Below are positions 8,244 to 16,884 of a stretch of 64,000 nt of DNA, one piece after another. Positions within the stretch are counted from its first letter, which is position 1. Every line of letters starts with the position of its first letter. The notes below the pieces were generated by a model. The model was given only the letters and a program-made list of their open reading frames with translations, was not told the origin of the DNA and searched no databases. This DNA is from JAVKFY01 sp040223615 (GTDB taxonomy: Bacteria > Pseudomonadota > Alphaproteobacteria > GCA-2731375), in assembly GCA_040223615.1 (NCBI GenBank), contig JAVKFY010000052.1:1-64000 (forward strand), read 5' to 3'. The position numbers were made by a program, and so were the translations under genes.

Positions 8244-8343
8244 TCCCTCTCCGTGACGCGACGTGGGCGGTCAGCCACATTGCCGACGACACGTTGCCGC
8301 CGCGTCGCCGCGGCTTCGCGTGCAACTTCTTGGCGGTGCCGGC

Positions 8344-9081
8344 ATGACCCGGCCGTGGACCGCCTGGCTCCTCACCCTGTTCCCGGAGATGTTTCCCGGG
8401 CCGCTGGGCCTGTCGCTCGCCGGCAAGGCGCTGGACCATCGCCTATGGGCGCTGGAAACGGTAGACATCCGCGACTTTTCCCGCGATAAACACCGCTCCG
8501 TGGACGACACGCCCTTCGGCGGCGGTCCCGGCATGGTGATGCGTCCCGACGTGGTGGCCGATGCGGTCGATGCGACACGGGCGAAAGCCATGGCGGCGGC
8601 CGGGACCGACGGCGTGCCGTTGTTGTGCATGTCCGCCCGTGGCAGGCCGTTGACGCAGGCCCGGGTCAGGGCGTTGGCCGAGGGGCCCGGCGCGGTCGTG
8701 ATCTGCGGCCGCTTCGAGGGCATCGACCAGCGCGTGCTGGACGCGCGCGGCGCCGAGGAAATCTCGGTCGCGGACGTGGTGTTGTCGGGCGGCGAGCCGG
8801 CGGCGCTGGTGTTGCTGGACGCGATCGTGCGGCTGCTGCCGGGCGTGATTGGCGATCCGGCGGCGCTGACGGAAGAGAGTTTCGCGGGCGGGCTGCTGGA
8901 ATATCCGCAGTTCACCCGGCCCCGCCAGTGGGAGGGGCATGAGGTGCCGGAGGTTCTGCTTTCCGGCAACCACGAGGAGATCGCCCGCTGGCGCCGCCAG
9001 CAGGCCGAGTTGGTAACCAGCCAGCGCCGCCGCGACCTGTGGGAGCGGACCGGCGCCGGGGCCGAGAGCGAAGACGAGTGA
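8344..9081 (+). CDS. trmD: tRNA (guanine-N1)-methyltransferase TrmD
   Basis: SPOUT-class enzyme that makes m1G37 in tRNAs with G36, preventing +1 frameshifting. The protein is 245 residues. Diagnostic segments are LFPEMF near residue 11, DDTPFGGGPGMVM, the knot region VVICGRFEGIDQRV, ISVADVVLSGGE and LLEYPQFTRP. The start at ATG 8344 gives the usual N-terminus; the longer reading frame upstream runs into the repeat. rplS follows 13 bases later. Confidence 0.98.
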   Translation: MTRPWTAWLLTLFPEMFPGPLGLSLAGKALDHRLWALETVDIRDFSRDKHRSVDDTPFGGGPGMVMRPDVVADAVDATRAKAMAAAGTDGVPLLCMSARGRPLTQARVRALAEGPGAVVICGRFEGIDQRVLDARGAEEISVADVVLSGGEPAALVLLDAIVRLLPGVIGDPAALTEESFAGGLLEYPQFTRPRQWEGHEVPEVLLSGNHEEIARWRRQQAELVTSQRRRDLWERTGAGAESEDE

Positions 9082-9094
9082 AAGGAACGGGGCC

Positions 9095-9505
9095 ATGAAC
9101 CTGTTGCAGCAGTTCGAAAAAGAACAGCAAGACGCGCTGGTGGAGCAGCGGGCGGTGCCCGAGTTCGGTCCGGGCGACACGCTGCGGGTCAACGTGAAGG
9201 TGGTCGAGGGCACGCGCGAGCGCGTGCAGGCCTACGAGGGCGTGTGCATCGCGATCAAGCGGGCCGGGCTGAACTCGTCCTTCACGGTGCGCAAGATCAG
9301 CTACGGCGAGGGCGTGGAGCGCGTCTTCCCGATGCATTCGCCGCGCATCGAGTCGATCGTGGTGGTGCGCCGCGGCCGGGTACGCCGCGCCAAGCTGTAT
9401 TACTTGCGCGGCCGGCGCGGCAAATCCGCCCGTATCGCCGAGAAGCAGGATCATACGCGCCAGGCAGGCGACGCCAAGGCCAGGAAGGCCAAGAGCGCCA
9501 AGTAG
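9095..9505 (+). CDS. rplS: 50S ribosomal protein bL19
   Basis: Large-subunit protein at the 30S/50S interface. The 136 residues contain the family core FGPGDTLRVNVKVVEGTRER, then YEGVCIAIKRAGLNSSFTVR and GVERVFPMHSPRIESI, with a basic tail (RQAGDAKARKAKSAK). AAAGGAACGGGGCC precedes the start. leuC begins 43 bases downstream, linking translation and leucine genes on the same strand. Confidence 0.98.
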   Translation: MNLLQQFEKEQQDALVEQRAVPEFGPGDTLRVNVKVVEGTRERVQAYEGVCIAIKRAGLNSSFTVRKISYGEGVERVFPMHSPRIESIVVVRRGRVRRAKLYYLRGRRGKSARIAEKQDHTRQAGDAKARKAKSAK

Positions 9506-9548
9506 CCGGCGCCGACAACAAGAGACTACCGCAGAGGAAGCGAGCGAG

Positions 9549-10955
9549 ATGGCCGGTCCGAGGACGCTGTACGACAAGATCTGGGACAGTCACGTCGTCG
9601 AGGAGCAACCCGACGGCGCCAGCATCCTCTACATCGACCGGCACCTCGTGCACGAGGTGACCAGCCCGCAGGCCTTCGAGGGACTGCGCGACGCCGGCCG
9701 CAAGGTGCGCCGGCCGGACGCGACGCTGGCGGTGGCCGACCACAACGTACCGACCACCGACCGCTCCAAGGGCATCGACGACGAGGAGTCGCGCATCCAG
9801 GTCGAGACCCTGTCGACCAACTGCGAGGCCTTCGGCGTGCCGCTCTACGACATGAACGACGTCCGCCAGGGCATCGTCCACGTCATCGGCCCGGAGCAGG
9901 GCTTCACCCTGCCCGGCACCACGGTGGTCTGCGGCGACAGCCACACCGCCACCCACGGCGCCTTCGGCGCACTCGCATTCGGCATCGGCACCTCGGAAGT
10001 CGAGCACGTGCTCGCCACCCAGACCCTGCCGCAGCAGCGCTCCAAGAACATGCTGATCCGGGTCGACGGCAGCCTGCCGGCCGGCTCCACCGCCAAGGAC
10101 ATCATCCTGGCGATCATCGGCGAGATCGGCACCGCAGGCGGCACCGGCCACGTGATCGAGTTCGCCGGCGAGGCGATCCGCGCGCTGTCGATGGAAGGCC
10201 GCATGACGGTCTGCAACATGACCATCGAGGGCGGCGCGCGCGCCGGCCTGATCGCGCCCGACGACACCACCTTCGAGTACGTCAAGGGCCGCCCGTACAG
10301 CCCGAAGGGCGCCGCCTACGAGGCCGCCGTCGCCTACTGGCGCACGCTGGCCAGCGACGAGGGCGCCCACTACGACTCCACGGTGGTGCTGAACGCGGCC
10401 GATATCGCCCCGCACGTCACCTGGGGCACCAGCCCGCAGGACGTGCTGCCGATCACCGGCGCGATTCCCGACCCCGCCGCCGAGACCGACGAGTACAAGC
10501 GCAACTCGATCCAGCGCTCGCTCGACTATATGGGCCTCGCCGCCGGCACGCCGCTGGCCCAGGTCGCCATCGACCGCGTCTTCATCGGCTCCTGCACCAA
10601 CAGCCGGATCGAGGACATGCGCGCCGCCGCCGCCGTCGCCAAGGGCCGCAAGGTCGCCGCCAGCGTCAACGCGATGGTCGTGCCGGGCTCCGGCCTGGTG
10701 AAGCAGCAGGCCGAGGACGAGGGGCTCGACAAGGTCTTCCTCGAGGCCGGCTTCGAGTGGCGCGAGCCGGGCTGCTCTATGTGCCTGGCGATGAACGCCG
10801 ACCGGCTGGAGCCGGGCGAGCGCTGCGCCTCGACCAGCAATCGCAACTTCGAGGGCCGCCAGGGCTTCGGCGGCCGCACCCACCTGGTCAGCCCGGCCAT
10901 GGCCGCCGCCGCCGCGATCGCCGGCCACCTGACCGACGTGCGCGAGCTGCTGTAG
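9549..10955 (+). CDS. leuC: 3-isopropylmalate dehydratase large subunit
   Basis: Iron-sulfur aconitase-family subunit that isomerises 2-isopropylmalate to 3-isopropylmalate with LeuD in leucine biosynthesis. The 468 residues are full length. The 4Fe-4S ligands are the Cys in FIGSCTNSRIEDM and the CxxC of GCSMCLAMN. The VCGDSHTATHGAFGALAFGI block is also present. leuD follows after 29 bases. No leader peptide or attenuator is evident upstream. Confidence 0.98.
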   Translation: MAGPRTLYDKIWDSHVVEEQPDGASILYIDRHLVHEVTSPQAFEGLRDAGRKVRRPDATLAVADHNVPTTDRSKGIDDEESRIQVETLSTNCEAFGVPLYDMNDVRQGIVHVIGPEQGFTLPGTTVVCGDSHTATHGAFGALAFGIGTSEVEHVLATQTLPQQRSKNMLIRVDGSLPAGSTAKDIILAIIGEIGTAGGTGHVIEFAGEAIRALSMEGRMTVCNMTIEGGARAGLIAPDDTTFEYVKGRPYSPKGAAYEAAVAYWRTLASDEGAHYDSTVVLNAADIAPHVTWGTSPQDVLPITGAIPDPAAETDEYKRNSIQRSLDYMGLAAGTPLAQVAIDRVFIGSCTNSRIEDMRAAAAVAKGRKVAASVNAMVVPGSGLVKQQAEDEGLDKVFLEAGFEWREPGCSMCLAMNADRLEPGERCASTSNRNFEGRQGFGGRTHLVSPAMAAAAAIAGHLTDVRELL

Positions 10956-10984
10956 ACGGAAGACGCGAAGAGGGAACCGGGGAC

Positions 10985-11608
10985 ATGGACAAGTTCACCA
11001 AGCTGACCGGCATCGCCGCCCCGCTGCGGATGATCAACGTCGACACCGACAAGGTGATCCCGAAGCAGTTCCTGAAGACCATCAAGCGCTCCGGCCTTGG
11101 CCAGTTCCTGTTCAACGACATGCGCTTCAACAAGGACGGCAGCGAGAAGCCGGACTTCGTGCTGAACCAGCCGGCCTACCGCAACGCCCAGGTGCTGGTC
11201 GCCGGCGATAATTTCGGCTGCGGCTCCAGCCGCGAGCACGCGCCTTGGGCGTTGCAGGATTTCGGCATCCGCTGCGTGATCTCCACCAGCTTCGCCGACA
11301 TCTTCTACAACAACTGCTTCAAGAACGGCCTGCTGCCGATCACCGTGAAGCCGGCGGAGCTGGAACAGCTTCTCGACGACGCCGACAAGGGCGCCAACGC
11401 GACGCTGACCGTCGACCTGGAAAGCCAGACCATCACCCGCCCGGACGGCGAGGCGATCAAGTTCGAGATCGACCCGTTCCGCAAACACTGCCTGCTGAAC
11501 GGCCTCGACGAGATCGGCCTGACCATGCAGAAGGGCAAGGAGATCGGCGGTTTCGAGGACCAGCAGAAAACCGCCCAGCCCTGGCTCTACCAGTCGACGC
11601 CGGCCTGA
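10985..11608 (+). CDS. leuD: 3-isopropylmalate dehydratase small subunit
   Basis: The swivelling small subunit completing the LeuCD enzyme. The 207 residues contain the family motif NFGCGSSREHAPWAL and the N-terminal NVDTDKVIPKQFL. I start at ATG 10985 (MDKFTKLTGIAAPL); the longer reading frame overlaps leuC and adds nothing recognisable. A 135-base spacer holding an 88-bp palindromic element separates it from leuB. Confidence 0.98.
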   Translation: MDKFTKLTGIAAPLRMINVDTDKVIPKQFLKTIKRSGLGQFLFNDMRFNKDGSEKPDFVLNQPAYRNAQVLVAGDNFGCGSSREHAPWALQDFGIRCVISTSFADIFYNNCFKNGLLPITVKPAELEQLLDDADKGANATLTVDLESQTITRPDGEAIKFEIDPFRKHCLLNGLDEIGLTMQKGKEIGGFEDQQKTAQPWLYQSTPA

Positions 11609-11627
11609 TCGAGACAGCAACGCCGTC

Positions 11628-11715
11628 GTAGACCGGATACAGCGCAGCGCAATCCGGGACCGCCGGGGCCGCGTTTCGCGCCTTCCCGGATTACGCGTCG
11701 CTGCATCCGGGCTAC
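11628..11715. repeat. 88-bp interspersed palindromic element
   Basis: The left arm starts GTAGACCGGATACAGCGCAG and the right arm ends GTCGCTGCATCCGGGCTAC; the arms are largely complementary, with an inner pair ATCCGGGA/TCCCGGAT. It resembles intergenic repeats of the GTAGCCCGGATGCAGCG type that I recall from many Proteobacteria. It sits between leuD and leuB and would form a long hairpin in the leu transcript. Confidence 0.75.
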
Positions 11716-11743
11716 ATTCTTGAATTCGGGGAGGAATAGAAAC

Positions 11744-12856
11744 ATGGCCGCCAACAAGAAGCTGCTGGTGCTGCCGGGCGACGGGATCGGCCCGGAGGTG
11801 ATGGGCGAGGTCCGCCGCGTGATGGAGTGGATGGACAAGCGCCGCGCCGTGTCCTTCGACGTCGACGAGGACCTCGTCGGCGGCTGCGCCATCGACAAGC
11901 ACAAGACGCCGCTGACCGACAACGCCATGTCCAAGGCGATGGACGCCGACGCGGTGTTGCTCGGCGCCGTCGGCGGGCCGAAGTGGGACAACCTGCCGTT
12001 CGACCAGAAGCCGGAGCGCGGCCTGCTGCGGCTGCGCAAGGAGATGGACCTGTTCGCCAACCTGCGCCCGGCGCAGTGTTTCGAGCCGCTGGTCGACGCC
12101 TCCAGCCTGAAGCCGGAGCTGATCAGCGGGCTCGACATCATGATCGTGCGCGAACTCACCGGCGGGGTCTATTTCGGCCAGCCGCGCGGCGTCGAGACGC
12201 TGCCCGACGGCCAGCGCCGCGGCGTGAACACCCAGGTCTACACGACGTCCGAGATCCGCCGCGTCGTCGGCGTCGCCTGTGAGCTGGCCAAGAAACGCTC
12301 CAACCGCGTAATGTCGGTGGAGAAAGCCAACGTCATGGAGTCCGGCGTGCTGTGGCGCGAGGAGGCGCAGTGGGTGCACGACAACGAGCACCCCGACGTC
12401 GAGATGGACCACATGTACGCCGATAATTGCGCCATGCAGTTGGTGCGCAACCCGAAGCAGTTCGACGTCATCGTCACCGACAACCTGTTCGGCGACATGC
12501 TGTCGGACGAGGCGGCGATGCTGACCGGCTCGCTCGGCATGCTGCCGTCGGCGTCGCTGGGCGCGGCCGGCGCCACCGGCCGCCGCCGGGGGCGGGAAGA
12601 GCCGGTGCACGGCTCGGCGCCGGACATCGCCGGCCAGGGCGCGGCCAATCCGATCGCCACGCTGCTGAGCTTCGCCATGACGCTGCGCTACTCGTTCGAC
12701 CTCGGCGACGATGCCGACCTGATCGAGACCGCGGTGCAGAATGTACTGGCGGGCGGCATCCGCACCGCCGATATCATGCAGCCAGGCAAGGCCAAGGTTT
12801 CCACCACCGTGATGGGCGAGACCTTGATCCGCGAACTCGACAAGCTCGCGGCCTGA
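11744..12856 (+). CDS. leuB: 3-isopropylmalate dehydrogenase
   Basis: NAD-dependent oxidative decarboxylation of 3-isopropylmalate, the third leucine-specific step. The 370 residues have the beta-decarboxylating dehydrogenase hallmarks LLVLPGDGIGPEVM at the N-terminus, the ELTGGVYFGQPRG segment, the Lys in SVEKANVMESG and the signature NLFGDMLSDEAAMLTGSLGM. ATG 11744 is preceded by GGGGAGGAAT. The product feeds transamination to leucine. Confidence 0.98.
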   Translation: MAANKKLLVLPGDGIGPEVMGEVRRVMEWMDKRRAVSFDVDEDLVGGCAIDKHKTPLTDNAMSKAMDADAVLLGAVGGPKWDNLPFDQKPERGLLRLRKEMDLFANLRPAQCFEPLVDASSLKPELISGLDIMIVRELTGGVYFGQPRGVETLPDGQRRGVNTQVYTTSEIRRVVGVACELAKKRSNRVMSVEKANVMESGVLWREEAQWVHDNEHPDVEMDHMYADNCAMQLVRNPKQFDVIVTDNLFGDMLSDEAAMLTGSLGMLPSASLGAAGATGRRRGREEPVHGSAPDIAGQGAANPIATLLSFAMTLRYSFDLGDDADLIETAVQNVLAGGIRTADIMQPGKAKVSTTVMGETLIRELDKLAA

Positions 12857-12864
12857 GTCTTAAT

Positions 12865-12946
12865 CGTCATGCCGGGCCTGACCCGGCACCCATGTCGAGG
12901 CCGCGTGAGGCGGCGGACATGGACCCCGGATCAGGTCCGGGGTGAC
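12865..12946. repeat. Dispersed paired inverted repeat, copy 3
   Basis: The arm CGTCATGCCGGGCCTGACCC (12865 onward, to CATG at 12894) is answered by an inverted arm from CATGGACCCCGGATCAGGTC to GGGTGAC at 12946. It fills almost the whole leuB-asd spacer. It is related to copies at 2453, 8163 and 51001 but lacks the TTTCTAG centre. Confidence 0.75.
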
Positions 12947-12964
12947 AGCGAAGGGAACAGTAGG

Positions 12965-13987
12965 ATGGGTTACAAGGTTGCCGTGGTCGGTGCCACCGGC
13001 GCGGTCGGTCAGGAGATGCTGAACATCCTGTCAGAGCGCGGCTTTCCCTGCGACGAGGTCGTGGCCCTGGCCTCGACCCGCTCGATCGGGCGCGAGGTCA
13101 GCTTCGGCGACAAGCGGCTGACCTGCCACGCGCTGCAGCATCACGACTTCTCCAAGACCGACATCGCCTTGTTCTCCGCCGGCGGCGCGGTCTCCAAGGA
13201 GTGGGCGCCGAAGGCCGGCAAGGCCGGCGCGGTGGTGATCGATAACTCCTCGACCTGGCGCATGGACCCCGACGTGCCGCTGGTGGTGCCGGAGGTCAAC
13301 GCCGACGCCATCGCCGGCTACGGCAAGAAGAACATCATCGCCAACCCGAACTGCTCGACCGCGCAGCTTGTGGTGGCGCTGAAGCCGCTGCACGACCGCG
13401 CCGTGATCAAGCGCGTGGTGGTCGCCACCTACCAGTCGACCGGCGGCGCCGGCACGGCGGGCATGGACGAGCTGTTCAACCAGACCAAGGGCGTCTACGT
13501 GAACGATAGGCCGACCCCGGCCAAGTTCACCAAGCAGATCGCCTTCAACGTCATCCCGCATATCGACGTCTTCATGGAAGACGGCGATACCAAGGAAGAG
13601 TGGAAGATGGCGGCCGAGACCAAGAAGATTCTCGACCCCAAGATCAAGCTGACCGCGACCTGCGTGCGGGTCCCGGTCTTCATCGGCCATTCCGAGGCGG
13701 TGAATGTCGAGTTCGCCCGGCCGATCGACGACGACGAGGCGCGCGAGATCCTGCGCGAGGCGCCGGGCTGCATGGTGGTCGACAAGCGCGAGGACGGCGG
13801 CTACGTCACGCCGGTCGAGTGCGTCGGCGACTACGCCACCTTCATCAGCCGCATCCGCGTCGATCCGACGGTGGAGAACGGCCTGAACCTGTGGGTGGTG
13901 TCGGACAACCTGCGCAAGGGCGCGGCGCTGAACGCGGTGCAGATCGCCGAGATCCTCGGCAGCCGGCACCTGCAGAAGGCAGCCTGA
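12965..13987 (+). CDS. asd: Aspartate-semialdehyde dehydrogenase
   Basis: Converts beta-aspartyl phosphate to aspartate semialdehyde, the branch point for lysine, threonine, methionine and diaminopimelate. The 340 residues contain the NADP-binding GATGAVGQEM at 9-18, SAGGAVSKEW, and the catalytic Cys130 in ANPNCST. The start is ATG 12965 with AAGGGAAC upstream. Its TGA overlaps the ATG of the next gene (TGATG at 13985-13989), indicating translational coupling. Confidence 0.98.
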   Translation: MGYKVAVVGATGAVGQEMLNILSERGFPCDEVVALASTRSIGREVSFGDKRLTCHALQHHDFSKTDIALFSAGGAVSKEWAPKAGKAGAVVIDNSSTWRMDPDVPLVVPEVNADAIAGYGKKNIIANPNCSTAQLVVALKPLHDRAVIKRVVVATYQSTGGAGTAGMDELFNQTKGVYVNDRPTPAKFTKQIAFNVIPHIDVFMEDGDTKEEWKMAAETKKILDPKIKLTATCVRVPVFIGHSEAVNVEFARPIDDDEAREILREAPGCMVVDKREDGGYVTPVECVGDYATFISRIRVDPTVENGLNLWVVSDNLRKGAALNAVQIAEILGSRHLQKAA

Positions 13988-14676
13988 TGCGTCGCCTCGG
14001 CTGGATTCCGGCAGCGACGCTGCTGCTGTGTACGTCGCTGCCCGCGCATGCCGACTATCAGGACGGCCTGGTTGCGCACCACAACGGCGAGTTCGCCGAG
14101 GCGCGCAGCGAGTTCGAGGCCGTGGCCGAGACCGATCCGCGCGCGGCCGTGGCGCTGGGTATCATGGCGGCGCGCGGCGACGGCATGGACCAGGACATGA
14201 GCGAGGCCGCCGTGTGGTTCGGCCGCGCCGCCGAGGCCGGCGACGCCAATGGCCAGTACCACCTCGCCCGTCTGCACTATGCCGGCAAGGGCGTGGCGCA
14301 GGACAAGGCGCGCGCCGTCGAGCTGTTCGGGCTCTCCGCCGAGCAGTCGCATGTCGGCGCCACGCAGGCGCTGTCGCTGATCCTGGAGAACGGCGACGGC
14401 GTGCCGGCAGATGCGAAACGCGCCTTCGAGCTGGCGCTGGCCAATGCCGAGGCCGGCGTGCCGCGAGACCAGCTCCGCACCGCGCGGATGCTGGCCGAAG
14501 GTCAAGGCATCGAGGCCGACCCGGGCCGCGCCTATTTCTACGCCGCTCTGGCCGCGCGCACCGGCCTGGCCGACGCCTTCGCCGTGGAAGAAACCTACGC
14601 CGCCAAGCTCACCGAAACCCAACTGGCCGAGCAGAAACAGAACCTGCTCGAATGGCGTCCGACCGGACAGAAGTAG
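13987..14676 (+). CDS. Secreted Sel1/TPR-repeat protein
   Basis: A 229-residue exported protein. Residues 1-22 form a signal peptide (MRRLGWIPAATLLLCTSLPAHA, cleavage after AHA). The mature part consists of Sel1-like repeats such as EAAVWFGRAAEAGDANGQYH and ARLHYAGKGVAQDKARAVEL, a scaffold for protein-protein contacts in the periplasm. Its start overlaps the asd stop. No catalytic domain is present, and the partner is unknown. Confidence 0.85.
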   Translation: MRRLGWIPAATLLLCTSLPAHADYQDGLVAHHNGEFAEARSEFEAVAETDPRAAVALGIMAARGDGMDQDMSEAAVWFGRAAEAGDANGQYHLARLHYAGKGVAQDKARAVELFGLSAEQSHVGATQALSLILENGDGVPADAKRAFELALANAEAGVPRDQLRTARMLAEGQGIEADPGRAYFYAALAARTGLADAFAVEETYAAKLTETQLAEQKQNLLEWRPTGQK

Positions 14677-14686
14677 CGCCCCGCCG

Positions 14687-15421
14687 ATGATCTGGCTGGC
14701 GATCATTGCCCTGGGGCTGGTCGCCGGCACGGTTGGCGGCGTGATCGGCTTCGGTGGCTCGGTGATCCTGATCCCGGCGTTGACCATCGCGTTTGGCGCC
14801 AAGCAGGCGGTGCCGATCATGGCGGTCGCCGCGTTGCTGGCGAATGGCGGGCGGGTGCTGATCTGGTGGCGCGCGACCGACTGGCGCGCCGTCGCCGCCT
14901 TCGCCCTGACCGCCGCGCCCGGCGCCGCACTCGGCGCGCGGACCCTGATCGCGCTGAACGAAGCCTGGATCGAGATCGGGCTCGGATGTTTCCTGATCGC
15001 CCTGGTACCGATCCGCCGCTGGCTCGCGGCCCGAGGCTTCGTGTTGAAGCTCGCCGGCCTGGCGCTGGTCGGCGCGCCGCTCGGATTCCTGACCGGTCTG
15101 GTGGCGTCGACCGGCCCAGTCAACGCGCCGGTGTTCCTCGCCTACGGCCTGACCAAGGGCGCCTTCATCGGCACCGAGGCGGCCAGCTCGCTGGCCATGT
15201 TCGTGACCAAGGCCGGTGCCTTCAGCCTGTTCGGCGCGCTGCCGCCCGAGGTCGCGCTGCGCGGCCTGATCGTCGGCGCCACCCTGATGACCGGTGCCTG
15301 GCTCGCCAAACGCCTGGTCGAGCGCTTCGAGCCGGCGCAGTTCCGCCTGCTGATCGACGCCGTGGTGGTGATCGCCGGCCTGTCGATCCTGGCCAACGCC
15401 TACTACGCCGCGAACAGTTAA
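14687..15421 (+). CDS. TSUP (TauE/SafE) family permease
   Basis: A 244-residue integral membrane protein with about eight hydrophobic segments. The N-terminal GTVGGVIGFGGSVILIPAL is the glycine-rich repeat typical of sulfite/sulfonate exporters of the TauE/SafE (DUF81) family, and it reappears as GAPLGFLTGLVAS in the second half. The substrate is not predictable; sulfite, sulfonates or other small anions are known for relatives. It starts 10 bases after the Sel1 gene, so the two may be co-expressed. Its stop overlaps the convergent M81 gene by 4 bases. Confidence 0.9.
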   Translation: MIWLAIIALGLVAGTVGGVIGFGGSVILIPALTIAFGAKQAVPIMAVAALLANGGRVLIWWRATDWRAVAAFALTAAPGAALGARTLIALNEAWIEIGLGCFLIALVPIRRWLAARGFVLKLAGLALVGAPLGFLTGLVASTGPVNAPVFLAYGLTKGAFIGTEAASSLAMFVTKAGAFSLFGALPPEVALRGLIVGATLMTGAWLAKRLVERFEPAQFRLLIDAVVVIAGLSILANAYYAANS

Positions 15422-16878
15422 GCCGCGAACGGGTCGGCGACCCTGGGCCAGTAGGGCTTGTCGAGCTTGGTGTAGGGGATCGAGCCGAAGTCCGGCGCGA
15501 TCGCGCCCTCGCTGCGGATCCAGAACACCTCCTTCGCCATCGGCGCGAAGCCGGCGTAGAAGTGGTTCGACGACTTCACGATCACCAGCTTCTTGGTCGA
15601 CAGGTCGAGGCCGAGCTGCTCGAAGGCGTCGGGGTGGAAGGTCTGGGTTCGCACCGTCATCAGCACCAGGTCGAGGTCGTTCGGCGCCGACAGCCACACG
15701 CCGGTCCCCATCGGGTTTTTCGACGGTCCGAAGGTCTGCACCATGTCGTGCTTGATCGCCTTCACCGTGATCGGCAAGTCGATCGGCATCCCCGACATCT
15801 TGCCGACCTTGCCGCCGATGCGCAGGTCGAACGAGGCGCCGACGCCGGCCTCGACGCAAAAGCGCACCGACACCGGGTCCCAGTAGATGCCGCTGGCGAC
15901 GTTCGCGATGCCGCGGTCCAGCACCCGTTGCAGCACGAAGGTCGAGTCGGCCGGCGCGCCGCCACCGGCATTGTCGGCCATGTCGGTTAGCACCACCGGC
16001 CCGCCGTCGATCGCCAACGCCTTGTCCAGCGCCTCGTCGGTCGGCATGGCCGGAATCTCGGTCTCGCCGCGCAGGTCCCACATCTCCTTGCCGAGTTGCT
16101 CGGCCAGTTTGGCGCCTTTCTCGGCATTGTCGTCGGTGACCACCAGCATCTTGGCGCCGACGTCGGCGACGTCGCCCCAGGCGAAGCCGTGGCCGAACGA
16201 CACCGACAGCACGTCGTCGCTGCCCTCCAGGCTTTTCATCTTGTCGACGAATCCCTTCACCGGCTCGATCCGCGTGCGCCACATGTTGATCATGCGCATG
16301 TCGTAGACCGACATCACCGGCTTGGTGCGGCCCGCCGCCGCGTCCTCGCACGCTTTGAACAGTTCCTCCGCGCGCTCGTTGAAATCGACGTGCGGGTATT
16401 CCTTGAAGGTGATCAGCACGTTGGCCGAATCCAGCATCTTCTGCGTGATGTGGCAGTGCAGGTCGAGCTCGCCGCCGATGATGGTCTTCGGCCCGACGAT
16501 CTCGCGCACGCTCGCCAGCAGGTCGCCCTCGCAGTCGTCGTAGCCCTCCGCCGCCATCGCGCCGTGCATGTTCAGCAGCACGATGTCGACAGGCATCGCC
16601 TTCTTCAGGTCGTCCAGGATGCGCCCGCGATAGCCCTCGTAGACCCGCTTCAGCGTGCGTCCCGCCGGCTGCGCGAAGGCGGCGATCGACTCGGTGACCT
16701 GGCCCTGGCGTTCCTCGGTCATCTTGCGCCAGACGTGCAGCGGCGCGGAGAACGCCAGCGGCTCGCGCTGCGTCGCGTCGCCGTCGAAGAACATGGTCTC
16801 GGCGAAGTTCTCTTCGCCGGTCGGGATCGGCGAGAAGGTGTTGGTCTCGGTACCGAGACAGGCGATGAAGACTTTCAC
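15418..16878 (-). CDS. M81 family metallopeptidase (MlrC/microcystinase C-like)
   Basis: A 486-residue member of the DUF1485/MlrC group, zinc peptidases or amidohydrolases acting on small linear peptides or related amides. The family start MKVFIACLGTETNTFSP is clear. Likely metal ligands lie in LLNMHGAM, GGELDLHCH and DMADNAGGGAPAD. No signal peptide, so cytoplasmic. It is 6 bases downstream of a DAO-type oxidoreductase, implying an operon for catabolism of an N-containing compound. Naming it a microcystinase would overstate what the sequence shows. Confidence 0.88.
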   Translation of the reverse strand: MKVFIACLGTETNTFSPIPTGEENFAETMFFDGDATQREPLAFSAPLHVWRKMTEERQGQVTESIAAFAQPAGRTLKRVYEGYRGRILDDLKKAMPVDIVLLNMHGAMAAEGYDDCEGDLLASVREIVGPKTIIGGELDLHCHITQKMLDSANVLITFKEYPHVDFNERAEELFKACEDAAAGRTKPVMSVYDMRMINMWRTRIEPVKGFVDKMKSLEGSDDVLSVSFGHGFAWGDVADVGAKMLVVTDDNAEKGAKLAEQLGKEMWDLRGETEIPAMPTDEALDKALAIDGGPVVLTDMADNAGGGAPADSTFVLQRVLDRGIANVASGIYWDPVSVRFCVEAGVGASFDLRIGGKVGKMSGMPIDLPITVKAIKHDMVQTFGPSKNPMGTGVWLSAPNDLDLVLMTVRTQTFHPDAFEQLGLDLSTKKLVIVKSSNHFYAGFAPMAKEVFWIRSEGAIAPDFGSIPYTKLDKPYWPRVADPFAA

Positions 16879-16884
16879 GGGCAG

